DNA of 64,000 nucleotides, taken from the NCBI RefSeq assembly GCF_001428745.1, contig NZ_LMIO01000003.1, positions 558,001-622,000 on the forward strand, written 5' to 3'. The notes below the pieces were generated by a model. The model ran no database searches and was not told the origin of the DNA. It was given only the letters and a program-made list of their open reading frames with translations. A program made the translations under genes and the position numbers. Origin of the DNA: Leifsonia sp. Root227. Lineage in GTDB: Bacteria > Actinomycetota > Actinomycetes > Actinomycetales > Microbacteriaceae. Positions 25,499 to 33,073 of the stretch are shown piece by piece. Position 1 is the first letter of the stretch. Each line of letters begins with the position of its first letter.

Positions 25499-26923
25499 AT
25501 GACCGACCAGAACCTCGCCATCGTCGTGCTCGCGGCTGGACAGGGAACGCGGATGAAGTCCGCCACCCCGAAGCTGCTGCATCCGCTTGCCGGAATGCCG
25601 ATCGTCGGGCACGTGCTCGCCACGGCCAAGCAGCTCGACGCCGCCCATGTCGTCTCCGTCGTCCGGCACGAGCGCGACCGGCTGGTCGAGGTCATCTCTG
25701 TCGACCTGCCGGAGAGCGTGATCGTGGACCAGGACGAGGTGCCGGGCACCGGCCGCGCCGTCGAGCTGGCCGTCGCGGCGCTGCCCGCCGACTTCAGCGG
25801 CGACGTGCTCGTGGTCAACGGCGACGTTCCGCTGCTCGACGCCGGCACGCTGCGCGAGCTGATCGAGAAGCACCGTGCCGGGGGAGCGGCCGCGACCATC
25901 CTGTCATCGTTCCCCGCCGACGCCACGGGCTACGGCCGCATCGTGCGTACGGAGAGCGGCCACCTCGACCGCATCGTTGAGCACAAGGACGCAACGGACG
26001 CCGAGCGCGAGATCGGCGAGATCAACGCGGGCATCTACCTGTTCGGGCTGTCGCAGCTCCGCGATCAGCTCGCGGCGCTCACCACCGACAACGCGCAGGG
26101 CGAGAAGTACCTCACCGATGTGATCGGCCTGCTGCGCACCGCGGGCTTCGACGTGGATGCGCTGCCCGTCTCCGAGTCGTGGCTGGTCGAGGGCATCAAC
26201 GACCGCGCCCAGCTCAGCGAGGCCGCCGCCAAGCTGAACGCCCTGATCGTGCGCACCTGGCAGCTCGCCGGGGTGACCATCCAGGACCCGGCGACCACGT
26301 GGATCGACGTGAAGACGAGGCTCGCGCCCGACGTCACCATCCTCCCCGGCACGCAGCTGCGCGGCGCGACCGTGGTCGAGACCGGCGCGGTGATCGGCCC
26401 TGACACGACGCTCCTCGACTGCGAGGTCGGCGAGAACGCGACGGTCAAGCGCACGGACGGCACGCTCGCCGTGATCGGCGCAGGCGCGACCGTCGGCCCG
26501 TTCGCCTACCTCCGGCCTGGCACCATCCTCGGCGCTGACGGCAAGATCGGCACCTTCGTGGAGACCAAGAACGCGGTGATCGGCGCCGGCACCAAGCTCG
26601 CGCACTTCAACTACGTGGGGGATGCGCAGGTCGGCGAGAAGTCGAACCTCGGCGCCGGCGTCATCACCGCCAACTACGACGGAGTGAACAAGCACCGCAC
26701 CGAGATCGGGTCGCACGTTCGTGCCAGCACGAACACGGTGTTCGTCGCGCCGGTTAGGATGGGTGACGGAGCGTACACGGGAGCGGGAACCATCGTCCGC
26801 AAGGACGTCCCTGCGGGAGCGCTCGCCCTCACGGTCGCTCCGCAACGCAACATCGAAGGTTGGGTCGCGCAGAAGCGGCCGGGCACCGACGCCGCCACAG
26901 CTGCGGAAGAGAGCGGAGAGTAA
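25499..26923 (+). CDS. glmU: Bifunctional GlcNAc-1-P uridyltransferase / GlcN-1-P acetyltransferase
   Basis: A 474-residue cytoplasmic enzyme making UDP-GlcNAc for peptidoglycan and mycothiol. The N-terminal pyrophosphorylase has LAAGQGTRMKS and KLLHPLAG. The C-terminal half is a left-handed beta-helix acetyltransferase, with the substrate region FAYLRPGTILG and the ETKNAVIGAGTKLAHFNYVGD acetyl-CoA/active-site histidine block. The C-tail (about 456-474) is low complexity. It abuts prs directly (stop TAA, then GTG), the conserved glmU-prs operon. Confidence 0.96.
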   Translation: MTDQNLAIVVLAAGQGTRMKSATPKLLHPLAGMPIVGHVLATAKQLDAAHVVSVVRHERDRLVEVISVDLPESVIVDQDEVPGTGRAVELAVAALPADFSGDVLVVNGDVPLLDAGTLRELIEKHRAGGAAATILSSFPADATGYGRIVRTESGHLDRIVEHKDATDAEREIGEINAGIYLFGLSQLRDQLAALTTDNAQGEKYLTDVIGLLRTAGFDVDALPVSESWLVEGINDRAQLSEAAAKLNALIVRTWQLAGVTIQDPATTWIDVKTRLAPDVTILPGTQLRGATVVETGAVIGPDTTLLDCEVGENATVKRTDGTLAVIGAGATVGPFAYLRPGTILGADGKIGTFVETKNAVIGAGTKLAHFNYVGDAQVGEKSNLGAGVITANYDGVNKHRTEIGSHVRASTNTVFVAPVRMGDGAYTGAGTIVRKDVPAGALALTVAPQRNIEGWVAQKRPGTDAATAAEESGE

Positions 26924-27901
26924 GTGTCAGGGATCACCACCACCGGCCAGAAGCGACTTGTTCTGATTTCTGGGCGGGCGCATCCCCGACTGGCAGAAGA
27001 GATCGCAGAGTGCCTGGGCAGCGACCTCATCCCCACGGATGCGCGCACCTTCGCCAACGGCGAGATCTACGCGCGCTTCGATGAGAGCGTCCGCGGATCG
27101 GATGCGTTCGTCATCCAGTCGCACACCTCGCCGATCAACGAGTGGCTCATGGAGCAGCTCATCATGGTGGATGCGCTGAAGCGGGCCTCTGCGAAGCGCA
27201 TCACCGTCGTCGCCCCGTTCTACCCGTACGCCCGCCAGGACAAGAAGGGCCGCGGCCGCGAGCCGATCTCCGCCCGTCTCGTCGCCGACCTGTTCAAGGC
27301 GGCGGGAGCCGACCGCATCATGTCGGTCGACCTGCACGCCGCGCAGATCCAGGGCTTCTTCGACGGTCCCGTCGACCACCTCTTCGCCATGCCGGTGCTG
27401 CTGGAGCACATGAAGCGCGAGCTCGACCCGGCGGTCACGACCGTCGTCTCGCCGGACATGGGCCGCGTGCGCGTCGCCGACATCTGGAGTGACAAGCTCG
27501 GCGTGCCGCTCGCGATCATCCACAAGCGCCGCGACCCGCTGGTGCCCAACCAGGTCTCGGTGCACGAGATCGTCGGCGAGGTCAACGGCCGCGTCTGCCT
27601 GCTGGTCGACGACCTGATCGACACCGGCCGCACCATCGTCAAGGCGGCGGAGGCGCTGAAGGCGAACGGCGCGATCGGCGTCGTCGTCGCCGCGACGCAC
27701 GCCGTGTTCAGCGACCCGGCCGTCGAGCTGCTGCAGAGCGACGCGATCGACTCGGTCGTCGTCACCGACACGCTTCCTCTGCCCGAGCACAAGCGCTGGG
27801 ACAAGCTGACCATCCTGCCGATCGCCCCGCTGCTCGCTAACGCGATCCAGCAGGTCTTCACAGACGGCTCCGTCACCTCGATGTTCGACGGGGCGGCGTA
27901 G
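26924..27901 (+). CDS. prs: Ribose-phosphate pyrophosphokinase
   Basis: A 325-residue PRPP synthetase feeding purine, pyrimidine, histidine and tryptophan synthesis. It has the VDLHAAQIQGFFDGPVD block, the flexible loop (RRDPL region) and the PRPP-binding loop VDDLIDTGRTI. A GTG start follows the glmU stop codon with no gap, so translation is coupled to glmU. Length and motifs are normal for the class I enzyme. Confidence 0.96.
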   Translation: MSGITTTGQKRLVLISGRAHPRLAEEIAECLGSDLIPTDARTFANGEIYARFDESVRGSDAFVIQSHTSPINEWLMEQLIMVDALKRASAKRITVVAPFYPYARQDKKGRGREPISARLVADLFKAAGADRIMSVDLHAAQIQGFFDGPVDHLFAMPVLLEHMKRELDPAVTTVVSPDMGRVRVADIWSDKLGVPLAIIHKRRDPLVPNQVSVHEIVGEVNGRVCLLVDDLIDTGRTIVKAAEALKANGAIGVVVAATHAVFSDPAVELLQSDAIDSVVVTDTLPLPEHKRWDKLTILPIAPLLANAIQQVFTDGSVTSMFDGAA

Positions 27902-27931
27902 CAGTAGTTCTCCGCCCTCCGCGAGCGTTTC

Positions 27932-28282
27932 CTAGGGGAGCGCGTGCGGGGTCGACGGGATCAGGCCGAGGGGCGCCACGAACGTGGCGTCACCCTCGGT
28001 GTTGAGTGCGTAGCACTGCCAGCCCGGCCCTGCGGGCGCGAACAGTTCGAAGCGCGCCGACGAGCCCTGCGCATCCGGTGCGTAGCGGGTCACGTAGACC
28101 GAGCAGGTCTGCGTCGCCGTGGTCGACGCGATGCTGATCGTCACGAGCACGCCAGGCAGCACGAGCGCCACGAGGCCGACGATCACCACGATGCGCGTGG
28201 CGATCATCGTGCGACGCCCGCGCAGCGGTCGCTCGTCGCCCGGCTCGTATCCCACCAGCTCCGGATGCTCGTCAAAACTCAC
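27932..28282 (-). CDS. Small membrane-anchored protein of unknown function
   Basis: About 116 residues from the GTG at 28282. A charged N-terminus (EHPELVGYEPGDERPLRGRR) is followed by one strong hydrophobic segment at about residues 27-50 (TRIVVIVGLVALVLPGVLVT). An external C-terminal domain with two cysteines (QTCSVYV and WQCYAL) follows. I do not recognise a family. The start is uncertain because the GTG has a purine run only three bases upstream. It converges with prs, leaving 30 bases, and has a 62-bp repeat element just upstream. Confidence 0.6.
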   Translation of the reverse strand: MSFDEHPELVGYEPGDERPLRGRRTMIATRIVVIVGLVALVLPGVLVTISIASTTATQTCSVYVTRYAPDAQGSSARFELFAPAGPGWQCYALNTEGDATFVAPLGLIPSTPHALP

Positions 28283-28348
28283 CCTCTGAGTCTCAGCCGA
28301 TTGCTCCCCATCCGCAACCTCGCCTCGCTCGTCCCTCCCGCCTCCCAA

Positions 28349-28414
28349 CAATCGAGCCGGGAGTTATGCACGCGACACGCCGGACGCACCCATAAACAAG
28401 TCCCGGCCCGATTG
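28349..28414. repeat. 62-bp dispersed element with inverted ends, copy 1
   Basis: The ends CAATCGAGCCGGGA (28349-28362) and TCCCGGCCCGATTG (28401-28414) are inverted repeats with one mismatch. The 62-base core, 28351-28412, aligns without gaps to the reverse complement of 49590-49651: 29 of the first 30 bases match, as do 16 of the last 17, while the middle differs. It contains GCGACACGCCG at 28372-28382. It lies in the gap between gnd and the small membrane protein gene. Confidence 0.85.
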
Positions 28415-28422
28415 CCTGGGGG

Positions 28423-29874
28423 TCAGTGGCTGGAGCCCTCGGTCTCGATCTCGGTGCGGTCGCCGGACCAGAGGGTGTGGAAGGTGCCGTCCTTGTCGAC
28501 GCGCTTGTAGGTGTGCGCTCCGAAGAAGTCGCGCTGGCCCTGGACGAGCGCGGCGGGGAGGCGCTTCACGGCGAGCGAGTCGTAGTACGACAGTGCGGCG
28601 CCGAAGCCGGGGATCGGGACGCCGGAGAGCGCGGCGGTCGCCACGACACGGCGCCAGGCGGCTTCGCCCTCCGCGACGGCGTCGGCGAAGTACGGCGCCT
28701 CCAGCAGGGTGGCGATGTCCGGGTTCTCGTCGTATGCGTCTGCGATGCGGTTGAGGAACTGGGCGCGGATGATGCAGCCGCCGCGCCAGATCTTCGCGAT
28801 CTTGTCCTTGTTGATGTTCCAGCCGTACTTCTCCGCACCGGCGATGATCGCGTCGAAGCCCTGCGCGTACGCGACGACCTTGGAGGCGTACAGCGCCTTG
28901 GAGACGTCATCGGCGAACGAGGAGTCCACCTGCTGCACGTCCGGGCGGCTCTTCACGACCGCCTGCACGGCCTCGCGCTGGGCGGGCTTGGACGACACAG
29001 CGCGGGCGAACACGGCCTCGGCGATCCCGCCGACGGGCACGCCGAGGTCGAGGGCGTTCTGCACGGTCCAGACGCCGGTGCCCTTGCTGCCGGCCTGGTC
29101 GAGGACGATGTCGACGAACGGCTTGCCGGTCTCCGCATCCACCTGGCGCAGCACCTCGGCGGTGATCTCGATCAGGTAGGACTCGAGGTAGCCCGTGTTC
29201 CACTCGGAGAACACGTCGGCGATCGCGGCGGGCTCCAGGCCGCCGACCGTGCGCAGCAGGTCGTACGCCTCGGCGATGAGCTGCATGTCGGCGTACTCGA
29301 TGCCGTTGTGGATCATCTTCACGAAGTGGCCGGCGCCGTCGGTGCCGACGTGGGTCACGCACGGCTCGCCCTCGGCGACGGCGGCGATGGAGGCGAGGAT
29401 CGGCCCGAGCGTCTTGTACGACTCCTCGGAGCCGCCCGGCATGATCGACGGGCCCTTCAACGCGCCCTCCTCGCCGCCGGAGATGCCGGTGCCGACGAAG
29501 TGGATGCCGGTGGGGGAGATCCGCTTCTCCCGCTCGATGGTGTCCTGGAAGTTCGCGTTGCCGCCGTCGACGATGATGTCGCCGGGCTCGAATCGCTCGA
29601 CGAGCTGGTCGATCACGGCGTCCGTGCCCTTCCCGGCCTGGACCATGATGATCGCCGTGCGCGGCTTCGCCAGCGACGCGACGAACTCGTCGATGCCCTC
29701 GGACGCCACGAACCCGGCCTCGGGATGCGCGGAGATCAGCTCGTCGGTGCGGGCGTACGTGCGGTTGAACACGGCGACCGTGTTCCCCTCGCGCGACGCC
29801 AGGTTGCGGGCCAGATTCGAGCCCATCACCGCGAGGCCGACGACCCCGATGTTGGCTGTTGCTTCGTTGGACAC
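28423..29874 (-). CDS. gnd: 6-phosphogluconate dehydrogenase, NADP-dependent decarboxylating
   Basis: A 483-residue oxidative pentose-phosphate enzyme converting 6-phosphogluconate to ribulose-5-phosphate, CO2 and NADPH. It shows the N-terminal Rossmann motif GLAVMGSNLARNLA, the NRT and VQAGKGTDAVIDQL blocks, the catalytic GTGISGGEEGALKGPSIMPGG and HNGIEYADMQLIAEAY segments, and the C-terminal KRVDKDGTFH. Length matches the long dimeric class. The start is GTG with AAGGAG seven bases upstream. A possible -10 (TAGGCT on the minus strand, 30028-30033) implies a 150-base leader holding a perfect GGCGGA/TCCGCC hairpin (29894-29908). Confidence 0.95.
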   Translation of the reverse strand: MSNEATANIGVVGLAVMGSNLARNLASREGNTVAVFNRTYARTDELISAHPEAGFVASEGIDEFVASLAKPRTAIIMVQAGKGTDAVIDQLVERFEPGDIIVDGGNANFQDTIEREKRISPTGIHFVGTGISGGEEGALKGPSIMPGGSEESYKTLGPILASIAAVAEGEPCVTHVGTDGAGHFVKMIHNGIEYADMQLIAEAYDLLRTVGGLEPAAIADVFSEWNTGYLESYLIEITAEVLRQVDAETGKPFVDIVLDQAGSKGTGVWTVQNALDLGVPVGGIAEAVFARAVSSKPAQREAVQAVVKSRPDVQQVDSSFADDVSKALYASKVVAYAQGFDAIIAGAEKYGWNINKDKIAKIWRGGCIIRAQFLNRIADAYDENPDIATLLEAPYFADAVAEGEAAWRRVVATAALSGVPIPGFGAALSYYDSLAVKRLPAALVQGQRDFFGAHTYKRVDKDGTFHTLWSGDRTEIETEGSSH

Positions 29875-30055
29875 AGAACGCTCCTTCGGATGCGGCGGAC
29901 GATCCGCCTGCGTAGAGATGAAGTGGGGACGCGAGATCGCGTGCGGGCCGAAACGTCCAGATCCGGACCGGAGACCATCGTTCGCGCTCCGACCCTCGCT
30001 GTTGGCGTGCGTCGAGCAGACTCCATCAGCCTACCAAGCCGCGGTGGAGGGGGAG

Positions 30056-30715
30056 TCAGTCGCAGAGGTCGGAGGAGACCCGATCGTCTCCGCCGACCAC
30101 GATGGCCGTGACGACATCGTCGCCGTTGACCACGAAGTCGACGAAGCGGCCGTTCCCGTCACCGAGGGCGTACGCCCGCTGCCCTCCGGAGACGCTGTTG
30201 CTGCGTTCGAGGTCCGGGTACGCCTTCTGCAGCGCATCCAGGGTCGAACCGAGGCCGATCCCCGCACTGGTCTTCGGCGTCGGAGACACGGCCTGGTCGA
30301 GACCTGAGGCGTCTGCCACACGGATGCGCACCGCGGTCGTCGCGCTGCCGTCGCGTGCGACGGTGGTCACCGTCGGCTGTGCGCCGTCCGGGGTGGCGCC
30401 GGTCTGCTTCGGCTCGAGTTCGTAGCCGACGCAGCCGTCCTCGTCGATGGTCTTCGCGAATCCGGGAATCGCAGCCGTCTGGGCCGTGACGTCTCCTCCG
30501 ATGGTGAGCGGCCCCATCCCGGCCCAGGTCACGAGCCAGGCGGACACGTTCGCCGGGTCGACGGGAACGGCGCTCGCGGTCTTCTGCGGGGCCGGCCGGG
30601 TCGGTGAGGCAGGGGCGGAGGTCTTCGCGGTGTCGGAGGAGTGGGTGCATCCGGTGAGCGAGGCGAGGACGAGGGCGGCAGCGGCTGCCGCCATGCTGAG
30701 TCCTGTCGCGCGCAT
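30056..30715 (-). CDS. Predicted lipoprotein of unknown function
   Basis: About 219 residues from the preferred ATG. Residues 1-23 form a lipoprotein signal ending in the lipobox LTGC, so the mature protein should be lipid-anchored outside. A Ser/Thr/Pro-rich linker follows (about 24-50), then a globular domain containing GMGPLTIGGDVTAQ and an IGLGSTLDALQKAYPDL segment similar to small secreted actinobacterial domains of unknown function. An ATG two codons earlier is also possible. No operon partners. Confidence 0.75.
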   Translation of the reverse strand: MRATGLSMAAAAAALVLASLTGCTHSSDTAKTSAPASPTRPAPQKTASAVPVDPANVSAWLVTWAGMGPLTIGGDVTAQTAAIPGFAKTIDEDGCVGYELEPKQTGATPDGAQPTVTTVARDGSATTAVRIRVADASGLDQAVSPTPKTSAGIGLGSTLDALQKAYPDLERSNSVSGGQRAYALGDGNGRFVDFVVNGDDVVTAIVVGGDDRVSSDLCD

Positions 30716-30721
30716 CCACAT

Positions 30722-30984
30722 CCCCCTCGTTCGGATAAAGCATCAATATCGCATGCGAAGCCCGTGTGCCGCCAGCGCCGTCGCGATCGGTTAGACTTGC
30801 TGATTGAACTTCGGCGAGGGATGCACGCGGTCACGCGCGCAGTCCGTAATCGACGCGGTGGAGCAGGGCTTCGCAGTCTTTCCTCACACGTCTTTCATCA
30901 GAACGATGCGTTCGAGTCGAACACAACCAGACACTGCGAGCAACGCTCGCCCGACAGCCGGGAGCGCCCGGCAAGGAGACAATC
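30722..30984 (+). other. Structured leader region of rplY
   Basis: About 260 bases without a gene. A -10-like TAGACT (30792-30797) would give a leader near 180 bases. Three hairpins follow: GTTCGA-G-TCGAAC (30910-30922), GCGAGC-AAC-GCTCGC (30936-30950) and GCCGGG-AGCG-CCCGGC (30957-30972). The last abuts AAGGAG (30973-30978), the rplY ribosome-binding site. The arrangement suggests control at the RNA level; the mechanism is inference. Confidence 0.55.
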
Positions 30985-31617
30985 ATGGCTGACGAGTCCA
31001 ACAAGGTCGTTACCGAGGCACGCGAGAGCTTCGGCAAGGGCGCAGCGCGCAAGATCCGCGCAGCAGGCAAGATCCCCGCCGTCGTCTACGGTCACGGCAC
31101 CGACCCCATCCACGTGACGGTTCCCGCCCACCAGGTCGGCCTCCTGCTCCGCAAGGCGAACGCGGTCCTCGACCTCGACATCGCAGGCAAGAGCCAGCTC
31201 GTCCTCGTCAAGGACGTCCAGAAGGACCCGGTGCTGCAGATCATCGAGCACCTCGACCTCATCGTGATCCGCAGCGGCGAGAAGGTCTCCGTCGAGGTCC
31301 CCGTGCACGTCGAGGGCGAGACCTACCCGGGCACCATCGCGATGCTCGACGTCCCGACCCTGCGCCTCGAGGTCGAAGCGACCCACATCCCAGAGCGCAT
31401 CGTGCTCGACGTCACCGACGCCGAGGAGGGCACCCAGTTCCACGCCAAGGACTTCGTCCTCCCGGCCGGCGCCGCACTCGCGGAAGACCCGGAGCTGCTC
31501 ATCCTCAACGTCATCGTCCCCGCTTCCTCGCGTGCGGACGAAGAGGCCGACGCCGCTGTCGCCGAGGCTGCTTCCGCCGCGTCGGCTGCCGCTGCCGCCG
31601 AGTCGGACGCCGAGTAA
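30985..31617 (+). CDS. rplY: 50S ribosomal protein L25/general stress protein Ctc
   Basis: A 210-residue long-form L25 (TL5/Ctc type) that binds 5S rRNA. The N-terminal L25 domain includes the GKGAARKIRAAGKIPAVVYG block near residues 12-31. The C-terminal beta domain (about 100-190) is the extension absent from E. coli L25, and the tail is Ala/Glu-rich. AAGGAG is placed seven bases before the ATG. pth follows after eight bases, the widespread rplY-pth pair. Confidence 0.96.
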   Translation: MADESNKVVTEARESFGKGAARKIRAAGKIPAVVYGHGTDPIHVTVPAHQVGLLLRKANAVLDLDIAGKSQLVLVKDVQKDPVLQIIEHLDLIVIRSGEKVSVEVPVHVEGETYPGTIAMLDVPTLRLEVEATHIPERIVLDVTDAEEGTQFHAKDFVLPAGAALAEDPELLILNVIVPASSRADEEADAAVAEAASAASAAAAAESDAE

Positions 31618-31625
31618 CCAGCTCG

Positions 31626-32207
31626 ATGGATTCACCCTGGCTCGTAGTCGGGCTCGGTAACCCCGGGCCCGGCTACGCCGCCACGCGTCACAACGTGGGG
31701 CAGATGGTGCTCGACGAGCTCGCGGAGCGCGGCCGTCTCACCTTCAAGACCCACAAGACGAACGCCACGGTCGCCGAGGGGCGCATCGCCCCCGGTGGAC
31801 CGCGGTACATCCTGGCCAAGCCGAACACGTTCATGAACGTCTCAGGCGGGCCGGTCGCGCAGTTGCTGCGTTTCTACTCGCTCGAACCATCGCAGCTCAT
31901 CGTCGTCCAGGACGAGCTCGACATCCCGTTCGACACCCTCAAGCTCAAGTTCGGCGGAGGCCACGGAGGGCACAACGGCGTCCGCGACGTGATCTCCGCG
32001 ATCGGCACGGGCGACTTCACCCGTGTGCGGGTCGGCGTCGGGCGGCCCCCCGGTGCGCAGGCAGCGGCCGATCACGTGCTCAAGGGCTTCAGCAGTACAG
32101 AGCGGAAGACCCTCCCGATCCTCGTCTCCGATGCGGCGGATGCGGTCGAGCAGATCGCGTCGGACGGCATCACCGCTGCTCAGCTGCGCTTCCACACCGC
32201 TCGCTGA
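31626..32207 (+). CDS. pth: Peptidyl-tRNA hydrolase
   Basis: A 193-residue esterase that releases tRNA from stalled peptidyl-tRNAs. Motifs are LVVGLGNPGPGYAATRHNVG with the catalytic histidine at the end, LAKPNTFMNVSG, VVQDELDIPFDTLKLKFGGGHGGHNGVRD, and RVRVGVGRP. All are intact and the length is normal. It lies eight bases after rplY, so the two are co-transcribed. A terminator-like hairpin begins 17 bases after the stop. Confidence 0.97.
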   Translation: MDSPWLVVGLGNPGPGYAATRHNVGQMVLDELAERGRLTFKTHKTNATVAEGRIAPGGPRYILAKPNTFMNVSGGPVAQLLRFYSLEPSQLIVVQDELDIPFDTLKLKFGGGHGGHNGVRDVISAIGTGDFTRVRVGVGRPPGAQAAADHVLKGFSSTERKTLPILVSDAADAVEQIASDGITAAQLRFHTAR

Positions 32208-32223
32208 GACCGCGCACGGCTGG

Positions 32224-32252
32224 CGTCCAGCATCCACTGGACGGGCGTCCAG
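32224..32252 (+). terminator. Hairpin pair after pth, terminator-like
   Basis: CGTCCAG (32224-32230), CTGGACG (32237-32243) and a second CGTCCAG (32246-32252) allow two mutually exclusive 7-bp hairpins. There is no T tract, so termination is a guess. Confidence 0.45.
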
Positions 32253-32296
32253 CGCATCCCGATGCCATCCGCAGGCTGGGCTCGTATGGTTCCGTC

Positions 32297-32998
32297 ATGA
32301 AACTCTTCACGCGCGAGTGGGGCACAGGCGACCGCTACGCGATCCTCGTGCACGGGGCGATGTCGGACTCGCGCAACTGGCGCAGGGTCGGCCCCGGCCT
32401 CGCCGAGCTCGGCTACCACGTGATCGCGGTCGACCTCCGCGGGCACGGCAGGAGCCCGCGCGCGATCGAGTACACCGCAGAGCTGCTGGCACGGGATGTA
32501 GTCGAGACCGTCCCGGCGCATCCGGAGCTGGTGATCGGCCACTCGCTGGGCGGCCTCGCCGTCAGTCTGGCCGTCGAGGAACTGCAACCGCAGCGTGTCG
32601 TCTATGTCGACCCGGCGTTCGGGCCGAACGTGCCATGGTGGCAGCGCAAGCTCGCTCCCGCCTTCTTCCGCGCCATCGCGAGTGCGAACGCGGAGCGCAT
32701 CGCCAAGCGCAATCCGCGCTGGGACCCGCTCGACGTCGCCATCGAGCTCGAGACGATGCGGGCGTTCGACCACGGCGTCGTGCCGGTGCTCGTCGGGCGC
32801 GGCTCGCTGCGCGCGCCGGTGACCATGCAGGTGCCGTCGCTGGTGGTCCTCGCTGGACGCTCGCAGCTCGTGAGCCCGCGGGCGGCGGAGCGGCTGGGCG
32901 AGGCCGGCTTCGTGGTGCGGACCGTGCCGGGGGCAGGGCACACCGTGCACCGCGACGACTACGCGGGCTTCATGCGGGCGCTCGACGGCTGGCTCTGA
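32297..32998 (+). CDS. Alpha/beta hydrolase
   Basis: A 233-residue hydrolase. The oxyanion HG of LVHGAMSDSRNW is near residue 16, the nucleophile elbow is GHSLGG at about 80-85, and the catalytic histidine is probably in GAGHTVHRDDY near the C-terminus. The acid residue is not certain. Substrate unknown. TATGGT (32285-32290) six bases before the ATG suggests a leaderless mRNA, separate from pth. It sits between pth and mfd, where many relatives have nothing, so it may be an insertion. Confidence 0.88.
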   Translation: MKLFTREWGTGDRYAILVHGAMSDSRNWRRVGPGLAELGYHVIAVDLRGHGRSPRAIEYTAELLARDVVETVPAHPELVIGHSLGGLAVSLAVEELQPQRVVYVDPAFGPNVPWWQRKLAPAFFRAIASANAERIAKRNPRWDPLDVAIELETMRAFDHGVVPVLVGRGSLRAPVTMQVPSLVVLAGRSQLVSPRAAERLGEAGFVVRTVPGAGHTVHRDDYAGFMRALDGWL

Positions 32999-33060
32999 CG
33001 CCCCACCGCCCTCGGCGGCGCGATCCGGCCATCCCGCCTGCGAGTGTCGGTGGGAGTCCG

Positions 33061-33066
33061 TAGACT
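33061..33066 (+). promoter_or_regulatory. -10 element TAGACT of mfd, leaderless type
   Basis: TAGACT ends seven bases before a GTG at 33074, supporting that GTG as the start rather than an upstream in-frame codon that lies before the hexamer. Confidence 0.55.
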
Positions 33067-33073
33067 AACGCGA

